From contig NZ_JANLNV010000002.1 in the NCBI RefSeq assembly GCF_025465935.1, positions 1 through 54,290 on the forward strand: 54,290 nt of DNA. The letters are read 5' to 3'. The translations under genes and the position numbers were made by a program. Origin of the DNA: Pseudomonas sp. 7P_10.2_Bac1. GTDB lineage: Bacteria > Pseudomonadota > Gammaproteobacteria > Pseudomonadales > Pseudomonadaceae. The notes under the pieces are model-generated. The model saw nothing but the letters and a program-made list of their open reading frames with translations. It made no database searches and was not told the DNA's origin. This document shows positions 38,759-49,140 of the stretch, piece after piece (the first letter of the stretch is position 1; the number at the start of each line of letters is the position of its first letter).

Positions 38759-38913
38759 GCAGAGAGTAATAGCTCAGGCCTGACAGTTCGGCAATAAATG
38801 AGTTCCATGAAATTTTCATTGGAACTAGAGGTTTTTGACTCACGGTTATTTTTAATCCTGAGCCGCGCAATGGTTTCGTTATCACCTCTGCCCATAAATG
38901 CCCCGTGATCCGC

Positions 38914-39360
38914 TTAGCTTAAGTGCAGACCCAGTATCGACAGTAGATCCTGAGGGAAAACTAGGGCCGATGTTTGCTGCAATGCTTCTCGTGACCACCA
39001 GCGGTGCTGGGTCATGAGCAGGCGTTCTTGAGCGGTCCAGCCCCCATCGGATACGTGTTCGGTGGGGGAGTGAACGATAAAGAAGCGCTCATCGGCCATC
39101 ACCCATTCACCGTCCGGCAGTTGCATCTCGAACACTCGCTGTGCGTGTTCGGCGCCCACATTGCGGGCTGTTATTCCAACTTCCTCATACAGTTCGCGAA
39201 TGGCGGCCTGCTCAAAAGTCTCTCCCGGTTCTACTCCGCCGCCGGGTGTGGCCCAGTATTCCTGCCCTTGCAAGGCTCCGGTCTTATGGGTGAAGCGGAA
39301 AAGGAGTACACGGTTTTCGGGGCTTATGACAAGCAATCGGGAAGAAGGACGTTGGCGCAT
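38914..39360 (-). CDS. NUDIX hydrolase
   Basis: 148 residues from ATG 39360; an in-frame ATG at 39402 would add 14. The full NUDIX box is present from GGGVEPGETF to REL-EEVGI (about residues 41-63), with the catalytic glutamates in place. Members hydrolyse nucleoside diphosphates linked to another group; substrate unknown. It lies 155 bases upstream of the GntR gene on the same strand, but the gap suggests a separate transcript. Confidence 0.88.
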   Translation of the reverse strand: MRQRPSSRLLVISPENRVLLFRFTHKTGALQGQEYWATPGGGVEPGETFEQAAIRELYEEVGITARNVGAEHAQRVFEMQLPDGEWVMADERFFIVHSPTEHVSDGGWTAQERLLMTQHRWWSREALQQTSALVFPQDLLSILGLHLS

Positions 39361-39534
39361 CAGTGAGCTCACGGTGGCTTTTATAAGAAGGGATGAAGGC
39401 ATTCAAGCGTCTGTTGTCAGTATGCGCGCGTGAGCCTGAAGTGTGTTTTGCATTTTTTTGATATTTACAATGGCGCTTGAAGGCATGAAAGATGGGGAGC
39501 TTGTCATCCATCATTCTATTTAAGAGGGCATACC

Positions 39535-40047
39535 GTGATTCGTAGTGCTCAACCCAGTGATGCCGCCGGCATCGCCAGGGTCCATGTACGCAGTTGGCAG
39601 CAAGCGTATGCGGGGCTGATGCCCGCAGAGTACCTTGATGCTTTGGAGAAGACGCTGACGCAGCGTGAAGCCGGATGGCGTAAGGCTATAGAAGATGCTC
39701 AGGAGCAGGCTTTTGTGGCTTTGGTCGAGGGGGAAATTGTTGGTTGGGTGGCGGTTGGAGGCAGCCGTGATGCAGATGTCGAGCCGCAGGAAACCGGTGA
39801 GGTACGTGCCATTTATGTCCTTGCCGAGTATTGGCGCTCAGGCATTGGTCGGGCGCTATGGGTGGCAGCAATCAACGCGCTGATTGAACAGGGCTTCAAG
39901 CGCGTGACTCTGTGGGTGCTTGCTGATAACCAACGTGCGATTAGCTTTTACAGTCGCGCTGGCCTGGCTCCTGAAATCGCCTCCCGACGTAGTCTGAGTC
40001 GTGGTGGTCGTGAGTTGGAGGAGGTTCGTTATCAGGGGGCGCTGTGA
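39535..40047 (+). CDS. GNAT-family N-acetyltransferase
   Basis: 170 residues from GTG 39535, with AGAGGG nine bases upstream. GNAT core: N-terminal AQPSDAAGIARVHVRSWQQAY, the acetyl-CoA pyrophosphate loop in IYVLAEYWRSGIGRALW (about residues 92-108), and the C-terminal strand-helix with NQRAISFYSRAGL. Cytosolic; the acceptor is unknown. Divergent from the NUDIX gene. Confidence 0.9.
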   Translation: MIRSAQPSDAAGIARVHVRSWQQAYAGLMPAEYLDALEKTLTQREAGWRKAIEDAQEQAFVALVEGEIVGWVAVGGSRDADVEPQETGEVRAIYVLAEYWRSGIGRALWVAAINALIEQGFKRVTLWVLADNQRAISFYSRAGLAPEIASRRSLSRGGRELEEVRYQGAL

Positions 40048-40205
40048 GGCGATGTATCAAGCAGCGGGCGATACTTGGTTCTGTCGTCCATGCATGGCAT
40101 GGCAAGCAGATCTCCACACCGAATGCGCTCTGCCGCGTAGATACATAAGGGTAAAGCAGACTGGTTTGAATGCATGCCCCTCATAAAGAGAAGGGCATGT
40201 ATTGC

Positions 40206-40895
40206 CTAGCCGCAGGCCTTGAGGTTGACCGGACCGACAAATTCGTTGCCACGGCCCATCACGCAGGCCACCGCCTGGTTGCGTTGGCGTTCCCAGGCTT
40301 GGACTGGATAGGTCTTGTTCCAAGCTTCGTACAACTGACGATCCTGTTTGGACAGGCGCAAGTTGTAGTGTTTGCTCATATAGAAGTAGGTGCGCGCTAT
40401 CATCCCGCGTATGGATGGGCGGGGCATGACTTTTTTGGCTTTGAAATCGACTTGCGTCAGGCAAGAGCCATATTGGCCCGGCTGTGCGGGCAGCCAACCA
40501 AAGCTGAAGTTGTTGCGATCACCGTTCACCTCACCAATGCTGGGCACCAGGTTGTGCAGGTCGGCCTCTGCCACCTTGTAGACCTGATCATTGCGGGTGC
40601 AGTTTTTCCGTCCTCCGTTCTGCCAGCATTGGCGTTGATGGCCAATTTGCCAGGCGGGAACAATATGCTCCCATTCAATCCGCGCTGCACGGGTGGCATT
40701 TTTGCGTGGAACGTAACCACATCCTTTGAGATCGACGCGGTTGCCGGTGTATTTGCAGCCGCAATAAAACTCTGTGGATTGCGGAGCGTAGAGTTTCCAG
40801 GCGACCTTTTTAGCTTCGTTGAAGGTTTGTGGGGCTGCGGCATGTGCGTTTAAAACAGTAAAGAGGCTGGCAAAAGCCAGTAAACGAACCCTCAT
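40206..40895 (-). CDS. secreted/periplasmic endonuclease I
   Basis: 229 residues from ATG 40895. Signal peptide ending HAHAA-like near residue 20, then the endonuclease I fold with the catalytic IEWEHIVPAW (His-Glu motif) and ADLHNLVPSIGEVNGDRNN metal site. Several Cys (for example CGCKY, CGY, QCW, NCT) should form disulfides, as in Vibrio Vvn and E. coli EndA. It degrades DNA in the periplasm or outside the cell. Four bases after the DUF1654 gene, so probably one transcript. Confidence 0.92.
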   Translation of the reverse strand: MRVRLLAFASLFTVLNAHAAAPQTFNEAKKVAWKLYAPQSTEFYCGCKYTGNRVDLKGCGYVPRKNATRAARIEWEHIVPAWQIGHQRQCWQNGGRKNCTRNDQVYKVAEADLHNLVPSIGEVNGDRNNFSFGWLPAQPGQYGSCLTQVDFKAKKVMPRPSIRGMIARTYFYMSKHYNLRLSKQDRQLYEAWNKTYPVQAWERQRNQAVACVMGRGNEFVGPVNLKACG

Positions 40896-40899
40896 TGAC

Positions 40900-41151
40900 T
40901 CAGTCTTCCTCAGGTACGGTCCAGAAAACATTGACTCCGCCACAATCACGATGGGCGATGGTGACGTTATCGTTTTCGGAGATTTCTTCCAGCAAGCGTT
41001 CCCAGAACTCGGGGTTGTCACCTTCTTGCCGTTCAAGCACCGCCATCCTGTCTTTTTGGGCTTTAGGCGAGCTGATGATTTTTTGTATGCGCATCCCGAA
41101 AACTTCGTACGGACTTGGAAGGGTAGGCTCTTTCGCCCCTTTTTTAGCCAT
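40900..41151 (-). CDS. DUF1654 family protein
   Basis: 83 residues from ATG 41151, with AAGGAT upstream; a longer frame from 41181 has no support. SPYEVFGMRIQKIISSPKAQK and the C-terminal ISENDNVTIAHRDCGGVNVFW match DUF1654, small proteins common in pseudomonads and their phages, of unknown function. The gene lies directly upstream of the endonuclease and directly downstream of a LexA box, so both are likely part of the SOS response. Confidence 0.88.
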   Translation of the reverse strand: MAKKGAKEPTLPSPYEVFGMRIQKIISSPKAQKDRMAVLERQEGDNPEFWERLLEEISENDNVTIAHRDCGGVNVFWTVPEED

Positions 41152-41169
41152 GATGCAATCCTTGGTTAG

Positions 41170-41185
41170 CTGTATGCGCATACAG
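41170..41185 (-). promoter_or_regulatory. LexA (SOS) box
   Basis: CTGTATGCGCATACAG is a perfect 16-base palindrome of the form CTGT-N8-ACAG, the LexA consensus of E. coli and Pseudomonas. It lies 19 bases upstream of the DUF1654 start codon, where it would overlap the promoter or transcription start. Confidence 0.8.
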
Positions 41186-41292
41186 TATTTAACTGCGAGA
41201 GATTTGGCAACTATTTGAGTTTCTCGCGCTGCCGGGATCGGACTGCTTTTTTTCGGTTTAGTGCGAAAACAAGAGGAGAATCAAGTAAATAG

Positions 41293-41318
41293 ACCACTCA
41301 TTCGGGTGAATGAGTGGT
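41293..41318 (-). terminator. hairpin downstream of ansB
   Basis: Perfect 11-bp stem ACCACTCATTC/GAATGAGTGGT with a GGGT loop, about 40 bases past the ansB stop on the minus strand, followed there by a T-rich stretch without a pure T run. Confidence 0.6.
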
Positions 41319-41356
41319 ACAGGGTCTAACGCCGGGCGGCGTTTGACGCGAGGGGT

Positions 41357-42814
<1,458 letters not shown>

Positions 42815-43009
42815 TTACTTTGGAATGTCAGCGAGTTTGTATTTTTCGAAAACTTGGCTGACGAATGCTCGGGCAGCTTCTGTCCCCAGTTCTTTCACTA
42901 AAAGATCAATGCCGATGATGGCCAACTCTTCCGGGCTGCCAGGGCTGTAGGAGCATTGCCCTTGCGGCCATTTGGCTTTGATATCTGCATCGATGCTGAC
43001 TGTTGACAT
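42815..43009 (-). CDS. hypothetical protein, 64 residues
   Basis: Small acidic soluble protein from ATG 43009 with GAGAAC upstream. It has a helical C-terminal half (IGIDLLVKELGTEAARAFVSQVF region). I do not know a name for it; similar-length proteins with this pattern occur in pseudomonads as far as I recall. No signal or membrane segment. It stands alone. Confidence 0.7.
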   Translation of the reverse strand: MSTVSIDADIKAKWPQGQCSYSPGSPEELAIIGIDLLVKELGTEAARAFVSQVFEKYKLADIPK

Positions 43010-43324
43010 GGAGTTCTCGTGTGAGGTGTTTCAAAAAAGCGATTTTAGCAAAATGTCATCAGCAGACGATCATGGGGATGAAAAAATCATTCCGTTGCGC
43101 TGCTTGTGTGACTGATTTACAGGTTAGCCGCCACTTCATGACGATATTGATGTCGGTTGATGACTCGTACATATTTAGTCACGATTAGGTATGCGAAGAC
43201 GTTAATCAGTCGGGCAGAATCTGGAACCCTGGGGGGCTGATTCGAAATCGCTATCAGGCCGCATGCAACCTATGTCCGGAAAAGCTGTCGCAAGGTTTCG
43301 GACTATTCATCTTAAGGAGGCTTC
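43010..43324. other. 315-base intergenic region
   Basis: Nothing gene-like is supported. The end, AAGGAGG at 43313-43319, is the ribosome site of the following lipoprotein gene; its promoter should lie here but I saw no convincing boxes. Confidence 0.4.
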
Positions 43325-43636
43325 ATGTCCTGGAAGCTAGCGTCATTGGGTTCATTGTTGGCAGTCGTAGTGCTGTCTGGGTGCAGCAGCACGCAAGAAG
43401 CTGCGAAGGAGCCCGTCGTTGACGCTGGGCATACCCGTTGCGATGCCAAGGGGGCCGATTTTGCAATTGGCCAGAAAGCCTCTTCCAGCCTGCTGGAGCA
43501 AGCCCGTGTCAAGGCCGGCGCGCAGACTGCCCGTATCTTGGGGCCTCACGACATGATCACTCTTGAGTATCGTTCTGACCGGTTGAACCTCAATGCCGAC
43601 GACAGTGGTGTCATTACCCGCGTTAACTGCGGTTAA
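43325..43636 (+). CDS. lipoprotein with I78-type peptidase inhibitor domain
   Basis: 103 residues, start ATG 43325 with AAGGAGG upstream. Lipoprotein signal with lipobox LSGC (Cys20). The rest fits the Inhibitor_I78 family: CDAKGADFAIGQKASSS, ARILGPHDMITLEYRSDRLNL and a C-terminal ITRVNCG. Known I78 members inhibit serine peptidases; this one should sit in the periplasm, anchored to a membrane. Ends at a bidirectional terminator shared with the cold-shock gene. Confidence 0.87.
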   Translation: MSWKLASLGSLLAVVVLSGCSSTQEAAKEPVVDAGHTRCDAKGADFAIGQKASSSLLEQARVKAGAQTARILGPHDMITLEYRSDRLNLNADDSGVITRVNCG

Positions 43637-43661
43637 CCACACATAGCGGTGTGTCAGGCAT

Positions 43662-43693
43662 AAAAAACCCCGTCACATGGACGGGGTTTTTTT
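43662..43693. terminator. bidirectional terminator
   Basis: Stem CCCCGTC/GACGGGG (43668-43686) with A6 before and T7 after. It serves the lipoprotein gene (plus) and the cold-shock gene (minus). Confidence 0.92.
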
Positions 43694-43706
43694 GTTCGCG
43701 GAAGAA

Positions 43707-43919
43707 TTACTCCGGACGAACTTGTGCAGCTTGCATACCCTTTTGGCCTTTCTCAGCCACGAAGGAAACGGTTTGGCCTTCTTTCAGGCTTTTGAAACCG
43801 TCGCTTTCGATAGCTTTGAAGTGTACGAACAGGTCGTCACCGCCACCTTGAGGAGTGATGAAGCCGAAGCCTTTTTCATCGTTGAACCATTTTACGGTGC
43901 CGGTTTGGCGATTAGACAT
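43707..43919 (-). CDS. CspA-family cold-shock protein
   Basis: 70 residues, one cold-shock domain with the RNA-binding motifs KGFGFI (RNP1) and LFVHF (RNP2). It binds single-stranded RNA as a chaperone. Close to CapB/CspA of cold-adapted pseudomonads. About 140 bases of leader lie between its start and the next upstream terminator, room for the long structured leader typical of cold-shock genes. Confidence 0.95.
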   Translation of the reverse strand: MSNRQTGTVKWFNDEKGFGFITPQGGGDDLFVHFKAIESDGFKSLKEGQTVSFVAEKGQKGMQAAQVRPE

Positions 43920-44063
43920 GGTGTATCTCCAAGAAACTTATATTTTCAGTAGTACTGTGCTGCTCAGGCCAACTGGGCACACTTGGCTATCATAGTCGAA
44001 ATGTGCGGTTTGGGACCCCCCCTGAACCGTAGTTTGCAGCATTGTTAGCTTTTGTCTGGCGTT

Positions 44064-44095
44064 AAAAAAGTCTTCGAGCCCCATTTTATGGGGCT
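44064..44095 (-). terminator. terminator of the gene at 44205-44513
   Basis: 8-bp stem AGCCCCAT/ATGGGGCT (44077-44095), followed on the minus strand, seven bases later, by six T. Confidence 0.65.
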
Positions 44096-44204
44096 TTCAG
44101 GGCGAAAACAGCCTTAAAAAAAAGCAGCTAATGGGACGTATTTTTTAGCTACAGGGCTACATTCAAGGTGTTTTTGCCTTGTTTAATGCCGTTTGGCGGC
44201 CTAA

Positions 44205-44513
44205 TTACTGGGGTTTGGGGCTTGCTTTGCACTGCGCGATGGCATTCAGCGCATCTTGTTGCAGTTGAGGATTCTTAGCCCCTTGCGGGCTCATCAATTC
44301 TTTGATTTGAGCCGTGGTGAAGTTCTTTTCGATTTTGTCCGCGCCACAAGCACAGTGCGCCTTGGCGTCTTTTTCAGGGATGGATTGAGCGGCCGCGGGC
44401 ACACACTGGGCCATGTACTGGGCTTTCAAGTCTTTAGGCCACGCTGCCTGAGCGCTCAGTGGCAGCAGCAGGGCCAGGGGTGCAGCGAAAGCCAATAGAT
44501 GAGTCATGCGCAT
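44205..44513 (-). CDS. hypothetical secreted protein with four cysteines
   Basis: 102 residues; ATG 44513 has AAGGAG seven bases upstream. Sec signal ending AQAA near residue 24. The mature part has four Cys (QCV, HCACG, QCK), probably two disulfides, and helical segments. The spacing KAHCACGADKIEKNF recalls other small periplasmic proteins of pseudomonads that I cannot name. Function unknown. Confidence 0.75.
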   Translation of the reverse strand: MRMTHLLAFAAPLALLLPLSAQAAWPKDLKAQYMAQCVPAAAQSIPEKDAKAHCACGADKIEKNFTTAQIKELMSPQGAKNPQLQQDALNAIAQCKASPKPQ

Positions 44514-44873
44514 GTGATGCTCCTTGTGATCGATGAATCTGGAATGATGTCACTCACCATCTGAGGCAATAATTAAGCTCAAGTTCATCATTTAGCAAAA
44601 TCCGCTGGCTGCCCCCGTGAAAAGAAAGAGGAAGGGGCGGTGCCCTTGCATCTGTGTTAGCATGCCGCCCTTGGCTGATTTGTGCCATGGCAAGCTCTCG
44701 GGCTGCCGGGCAATGCCATAAACTTTTGATTTGAATTCCAGTCACTCTGGTTCGGTTTACGGTTGGCCGCAAGGCTCCTGCCACTGTGAGGCAGGTTCAC
44801 CACCGAATCGCGTACTGGCTCATCCCAACCCACGTGACCTTTGGTAGGGGTCACCACTAGGAGAGGAGGCGCC
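44514..44873 (+). promoter_or_regulatory. thrS promoter and leader region
   Basis: 360 bases without a gene between the secreted-protein start and thrS. They hold the thrS promoter (boxes not assigned) and a structured leader with the two anticodon-like hairpins described separately, ending in the ribosome site AGGAGAGGAGG (44859-44869). Confidence 0.6.
44777..44854 (+). promoter_or_regulatory. candidate thrS translational operator with two tRNA-Thr anticodon mimics
   Basis: Hairpin 1: stem CCTGCC/GGCAGG (44777-44795) with a 7-base loop ACTGTGA whose central triplet is UGU. Hairpin 2: stem GTGACCT/GGGTCAC (44834-44854, one wobble) with a 7-base loop TTGGTAG, in which U33, anticodon GGU and A37 of a tRNA-Thr anticodon loop can be read. 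The GGU triplet lies about 30 bases before the ATG and just before the ribosome site. In E. coli, ThrRS represses thrS by binding two such anticodon-like arms in the leader. Confidence 0.6.
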
Positions 44874-46796
44874 ATGCCAACTATTACTCTTCCCGACGGC
44901 AGTCAACGTTCATTCGATCATCCAGTCTCTGTGGCCGAGGTCGCTGCTTCAATTGGCGCGGGCTTGGCCAAGGCCACCGTGGCCGGCAAGGTCAACGGCA
45001 AGCTGGTTGATGCCTGTGATCTGATCGAACATGACTCCACCTTGCAAATCATTACGCCCAAGGATGAAGAGGGGCTGGAGATCATTCGTCACTCTTGTGC
45101 CCACTTGGTCGGTCATGCTGTCAAGCAGTTGTACCCGACAGCCAAAATGGTCATCGGCCCTGTCATTGACGAAGGCTTTTACTACGATATCGCTTATGAG
45201 CGTCCGTTTACTCCGGATGACATGGCGGCTATCGAGCAGCGCATGCAGCAGTTGATCGAAAAAGACTACGACGTCATCAAGAAGGTGACTCCGCGCGCTG
45301 AAGTAATCGAGTTGTTTGCCGAGCGCGGTGAAGACTACAAGCTGCGCCTGATCGACGACATGCCGAACGAGCAGGCCATGGGCTTGTACTTCCATGAAGA
45401 ATACGTCGATATGTGCCGTGGGCCTCACGTGCCAAATACCCGTTTTCTGAAGTCATTCAAGCTGACCAAGCTGTCGGGCGCCTACTGGCGTGGCGATGCC
45501 AAGAACGAGCAGTTGCAGCGTATCTATGGCACGGCCTGGGCCGACAAGAAGCAATTGGCTGCTTACGTTCTGCGGATTGAAGAGGCAGAAAAGCGCGACC
45601 ATCGCAAGATCGGCAAGCGTCTTGGCCTGTTCCATACCCAGGAAGAAGCGCCGGGCATGGTGTTCTGGCACCCGAATGGCTGGACGCTGTATCAGGTACT
45701 TGAGCAGTACATGCGCAAGGTGCAGCGTGAGAATGGCTATCAGGAGATCAAGACGCCTCAGGTAGTGGATCGCAGCCTGTGGGAGAAGTCCGGTCACTGG
45801 GCTAACTACGCTGAAAACATGTTCACCACCGAGTCGGAGAGCCGCGACTACGCGATCAAGCCGATGAACTGCCCTTGCCACGTGCAAGTGTTCAACCAGG
45901 GGCTGAAAAGCTACCGTGAGTTGCCGTTGCGTCTGGCTGAGTTCGGTGCTTGCCATCGTAATGAGCCGTCGGGTGCCTTGCACGGCATCATGCGTGTGCG
46001 TGCGTTTACTCAGGATGATGCGCATATTTTCTGCACCGAAGAGCAGATGCAGGCAGAGTCAGCTGCTTTCATCAAGCTGACTCTGGACGTGTACGCAGAC
46101 TTCGGTTTCAAGGATATCGAGCTCAAGTTGTCGACTCGCCCTGAGAAGCGCGTAGGTTCCGACGAGCTATGGGATCGTGCTGAAGGGGCGTTGGCTGCAG
46201 CGCTCGATAACGCTGGCCTGTCTTATGACCTGCAGCCGGGTGAGGGGGCGTTCTACGGTCCGAAAATCGAGTTCTCGCTAAAAGATTGTCTCGGTCGTGT
46301 GTGGCAGTGTGGTACCTTACAGCTCGATTTCAACCTACCGATCCGTCTGGGCGCTGAATATGTGTCCGAAGACAACAGCCGCAAGCACCCTGTTATGTTG
46401 CACCGCGCGATCCTCGGATCGTTTGAGCGTTTTGTCGGTATTTTGATCGAGCATTACGAAGGTGCGTTCCCTGCGTGGCTGGCGCCAACTCAGGCAGTGG
46501 TCATGAATATCACTGATAAACAGGCAGATTTTGCCGCCGAAGTTGAAAAAACTCTCAATCAGAGCGGATTTCGTGCCAAGTCTGACTTGAGAAATGAAAA
46601 GATCGGCTTTAAAATCCGCGAGCATACTTTGCTCAAGGTTCCCTATCTTTTGGTTATTGGAGATCGGGAAGTCGAGATGCAGACTGTCGCTGTGCGTACT
46701 CGTGAAGGTGCTGACCTGGGCTCGATGCCCGTCGCCCAGTTCGCTGAGTTCCTCGCGCAAGCGGTTTCCCGGCGTGGTCGCCCAGATTCGGAGTAA
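44874..46796 (+). CDS. thrS: threonyl-tRNA synthetase
   Basis: 640 residues (E. coli 642) from ATG 44874, preceded by AGGAGAGGAGG. Domains in order: TGS (1-60), editing/SAD domain (about 65-230, with [16 protein letters not shown]), class II catalytic core (about 245-535, zinc ligands in the NCPCH region) and anticodon-binding domain (about 540-640). It charges tRNA-Thr and edits Ser-tRNA-Thr. Likely autoregulated through the leader. infC follows without a gap. Confidence 0.97.
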   Translation: MPTITLPDGSQRSFDHPVSVAEVAASIGAGLAKATVAGKVNGKLVDACDLIEHDSTLQIITPKDEEGLEIIRHSCAHLVGHAVKQLYPTAKMVIGPVIDEGFYYDIAYERPFTPDDMAAIEQRMQQLIEKDYDVIKKVTPRAEVIELFAERGEDYKLRLIDDMPNEQAMGLYFHEEYVDMCRGPHVPNTRFLKSFKLTKLSGAYWRGDAKNEQLQRIYGTAWADKKQLAAYVLRIEEAEKRDHRKIGKRLGLFHTQEEAPGMVFWHPNGWTLYQVLEQYMRKVQRENGYQEIKTPQVVDRSLWEKSGHWANYAENMFTTESESRDYAIKPMNCPCHVQVFNQGLKSYRELPLRLAEFGACHRNEPSGALHGIMRVRAFTQDDAHIFCTEEQMQAESAAFIKLTLDVYADFGFKDIELKLSTRPEKRVGSDELWDRAEGALAAALDNAGLSYDLQPGEGAFYGPKIEFSLKDCLGRVWQCGTLQLDFNLPIRLGAEYVSEDNSRKHPVMLHRAILGSFERFVGILIEHYEGAFPAWLAPTQAVVMNITDKQADFAAEVEKTLNQSGFRAKSDLRNEKIGFKIREHTLLKVPYLLVIGDREVEMQTVAVRTREGADLGSMPVAQFAEFLAQAVSRRGRPDSE

Positions 46797-47347
46797 TTAT
46801 TATTAAGCGTGAAATGAGACAAGATAAACGAGCTGCACCGAAAGCCCCGATCAACGAGAATATCTCGGCACGCGAGGTTCGGTTAATTGGCGCTGACGGC
46901 GAGCAGATTGGCATCGTCTCGATTGATGAAGCGCTTCGTATCGCTGAAGAGTCCAAGCTGGACCTGGTAGAAATCTCAGCGGACGCAGTCCCGCCTGTTT
47001 GCCGGGTGATGGACTACGGCAAATCGATCTTCGAGAAGAAGAAGCAGATTGCTGCGGCGAAGAAGAACCAGAAGCAGATTCAAGTAAAAGAAATCAAGTT
47101 TCGTCCAGGGACGGAGGAAGGGGATTACCAGGTAAAACTGCGCAACCTGGTACGTTTCCTGAGTGATGGGGACAGGGCCAAGGTTTCATTGCGATTCCGC
47201 GGCCGTGAGATGGCCCACCAGGAGCTGGGTATGGAACTGTTGAAGCGGGTTGAAGCTGACCTTGCCGAATACGGGACCGTCGAACAGCATCCTAAGATGG
47301 AAGGACGCCAACTTATCATGGTCATCGCCCCGAAAAAGAAGAAGTAA
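46796..47347 (+). CDS. infC: translation initiation factor IF-3, non-AUG start
   Basis: About 183 residues when started at an ATT codon. The first ATG (46814) gives 177, but the frame continues upstream through IKRE and three ATT codons (46796, 46799, 46802), with GGAG at 46790-46793. Start at 46796 gives the length of other Pseudomonas IF-3; 46802 has the best spacing. N-domain (about 1-85) and C-domain (about 95-183) are typical. IF-3 proofreads start codons and represses its own AUU-started mRNA, so an ATT start is expected. Confidence 0.93.
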   Translation: MIIKREMRQDKRAAPKAPINENISAREVRLIGADGEQIGIVSIDEALRIAEESKLDLVEISADAVPPVCRVMDYGKSIFEKKKQIAAAKKNQKQIQVKEIKFRPGTEEGDYQVKLRNLVRFLSDGDRAKVSLRFRGREMAHQELGMELLKRVEADLAEYGTVEQHPKMEGRQLIMVIAPKKKK

Positions 47348-47407
47348 CCACCAGGGCACGGCAGGCCTTGCGGTTATGTTTATCAACTGAATGCGGAGTA
47401 TCCGAAC

Positions 47408-47602
47408 ATGCCAAAGATGAAGACTAAAAGTGGTGCTGCTAAGCGGTTTCTGAAAACTGCAAACGGTATCAAGCACAAGCACGCTTTCAAGAGCCACATC
47501 CTGACCAAAATGTCGACCAAGCGTAAGCGTCAACTGCGCGGTAGCAGCTTGCTGCATCCGTCTGACGTGGCAAAAGTCGAGCGCATGCTGCGCCTTCGTT
47601 AA
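47408..47602 (+). CDS. rpmI: 50S ribosomal protein L35
   Basis: 64 residues, strongly basic, family start [13 protein letters not shown] and the [13 protein letters not shown] end. Between infC and rplT as in most gammaproteobacteria. The short leader may carry an L20 binding site. Confidence 0.97.
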   Translation: MPKMKTKSGAAKRFLKTANGIKHKHAFKSHILTKMSTKRKRQLRGSSLLHPSDVAKVERMLRLR

Positions 47603-47632
47603 TTTTTGGATCAAGACTAGAGGAAGTAACTC

Positions 47633-47989
47633 ATGGCTCGTGTAAAGCGTGGCGTCATTGCCCGTAAACGTCACAAAAAAATTCTGAAACTTGCTAAAGG
47701 CTACTACGGTGCACGTTCGCGCGTATTCCGTGTTGCCAAGCAAGCGGTAATCAAGGCAGGCCAATACGCCTACCGTGACCGTCGTCAGAAAAAACGTCAG
47801 TTCCGCGCTCTGTGGATCGCTCGTATCAACGCTGGTGCTCGTATCAACGGTCTGTCTTACAGCCGTTTGATCGCTGGCCTGAAAAAAGCTTCCATCGAGA
47901 TCGACCGTAAGGTTCTGTCTGATCTGGCAGTGAACGAAAAAGCGGCGTTTGCTGCGATTGTCGAGAAAGCTAAAGCCTCCTTGGCTTAA
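47633..47989 (+). CDS. rplT: 50S ribosomal protein L20
   Basis: 118 residues with the L20 pattern ([34 protein letters not shown]). Binds 23S rRNA early in assembly and, in E. coli, represses rpmI-rplT translation. Good ribosome site AGAGGAAG. Confidence 0.97.
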   Translation: MARVKRGVIARKRHKKILKLAKGYYGARSRVFRVAKQAVIKAGQYAYRDRRQKKRQFRALWIARINAGARINGLSYSRLIAGLKKASIEIDRKVLSDLAVNEKAAFAAIVEKAKASLA

Positions 47990-48043
47990 GTACCCCCGAC
48001 AGTTCTTGCGCTCACTTTTGTGGGCTCAAGCGCTAAACGTCTT

Positions 48044-49114
<1,071 letters not shown>

Positions 49115-49140
49115 TCGTAACGAATTCTTAGGAGAGCAGG

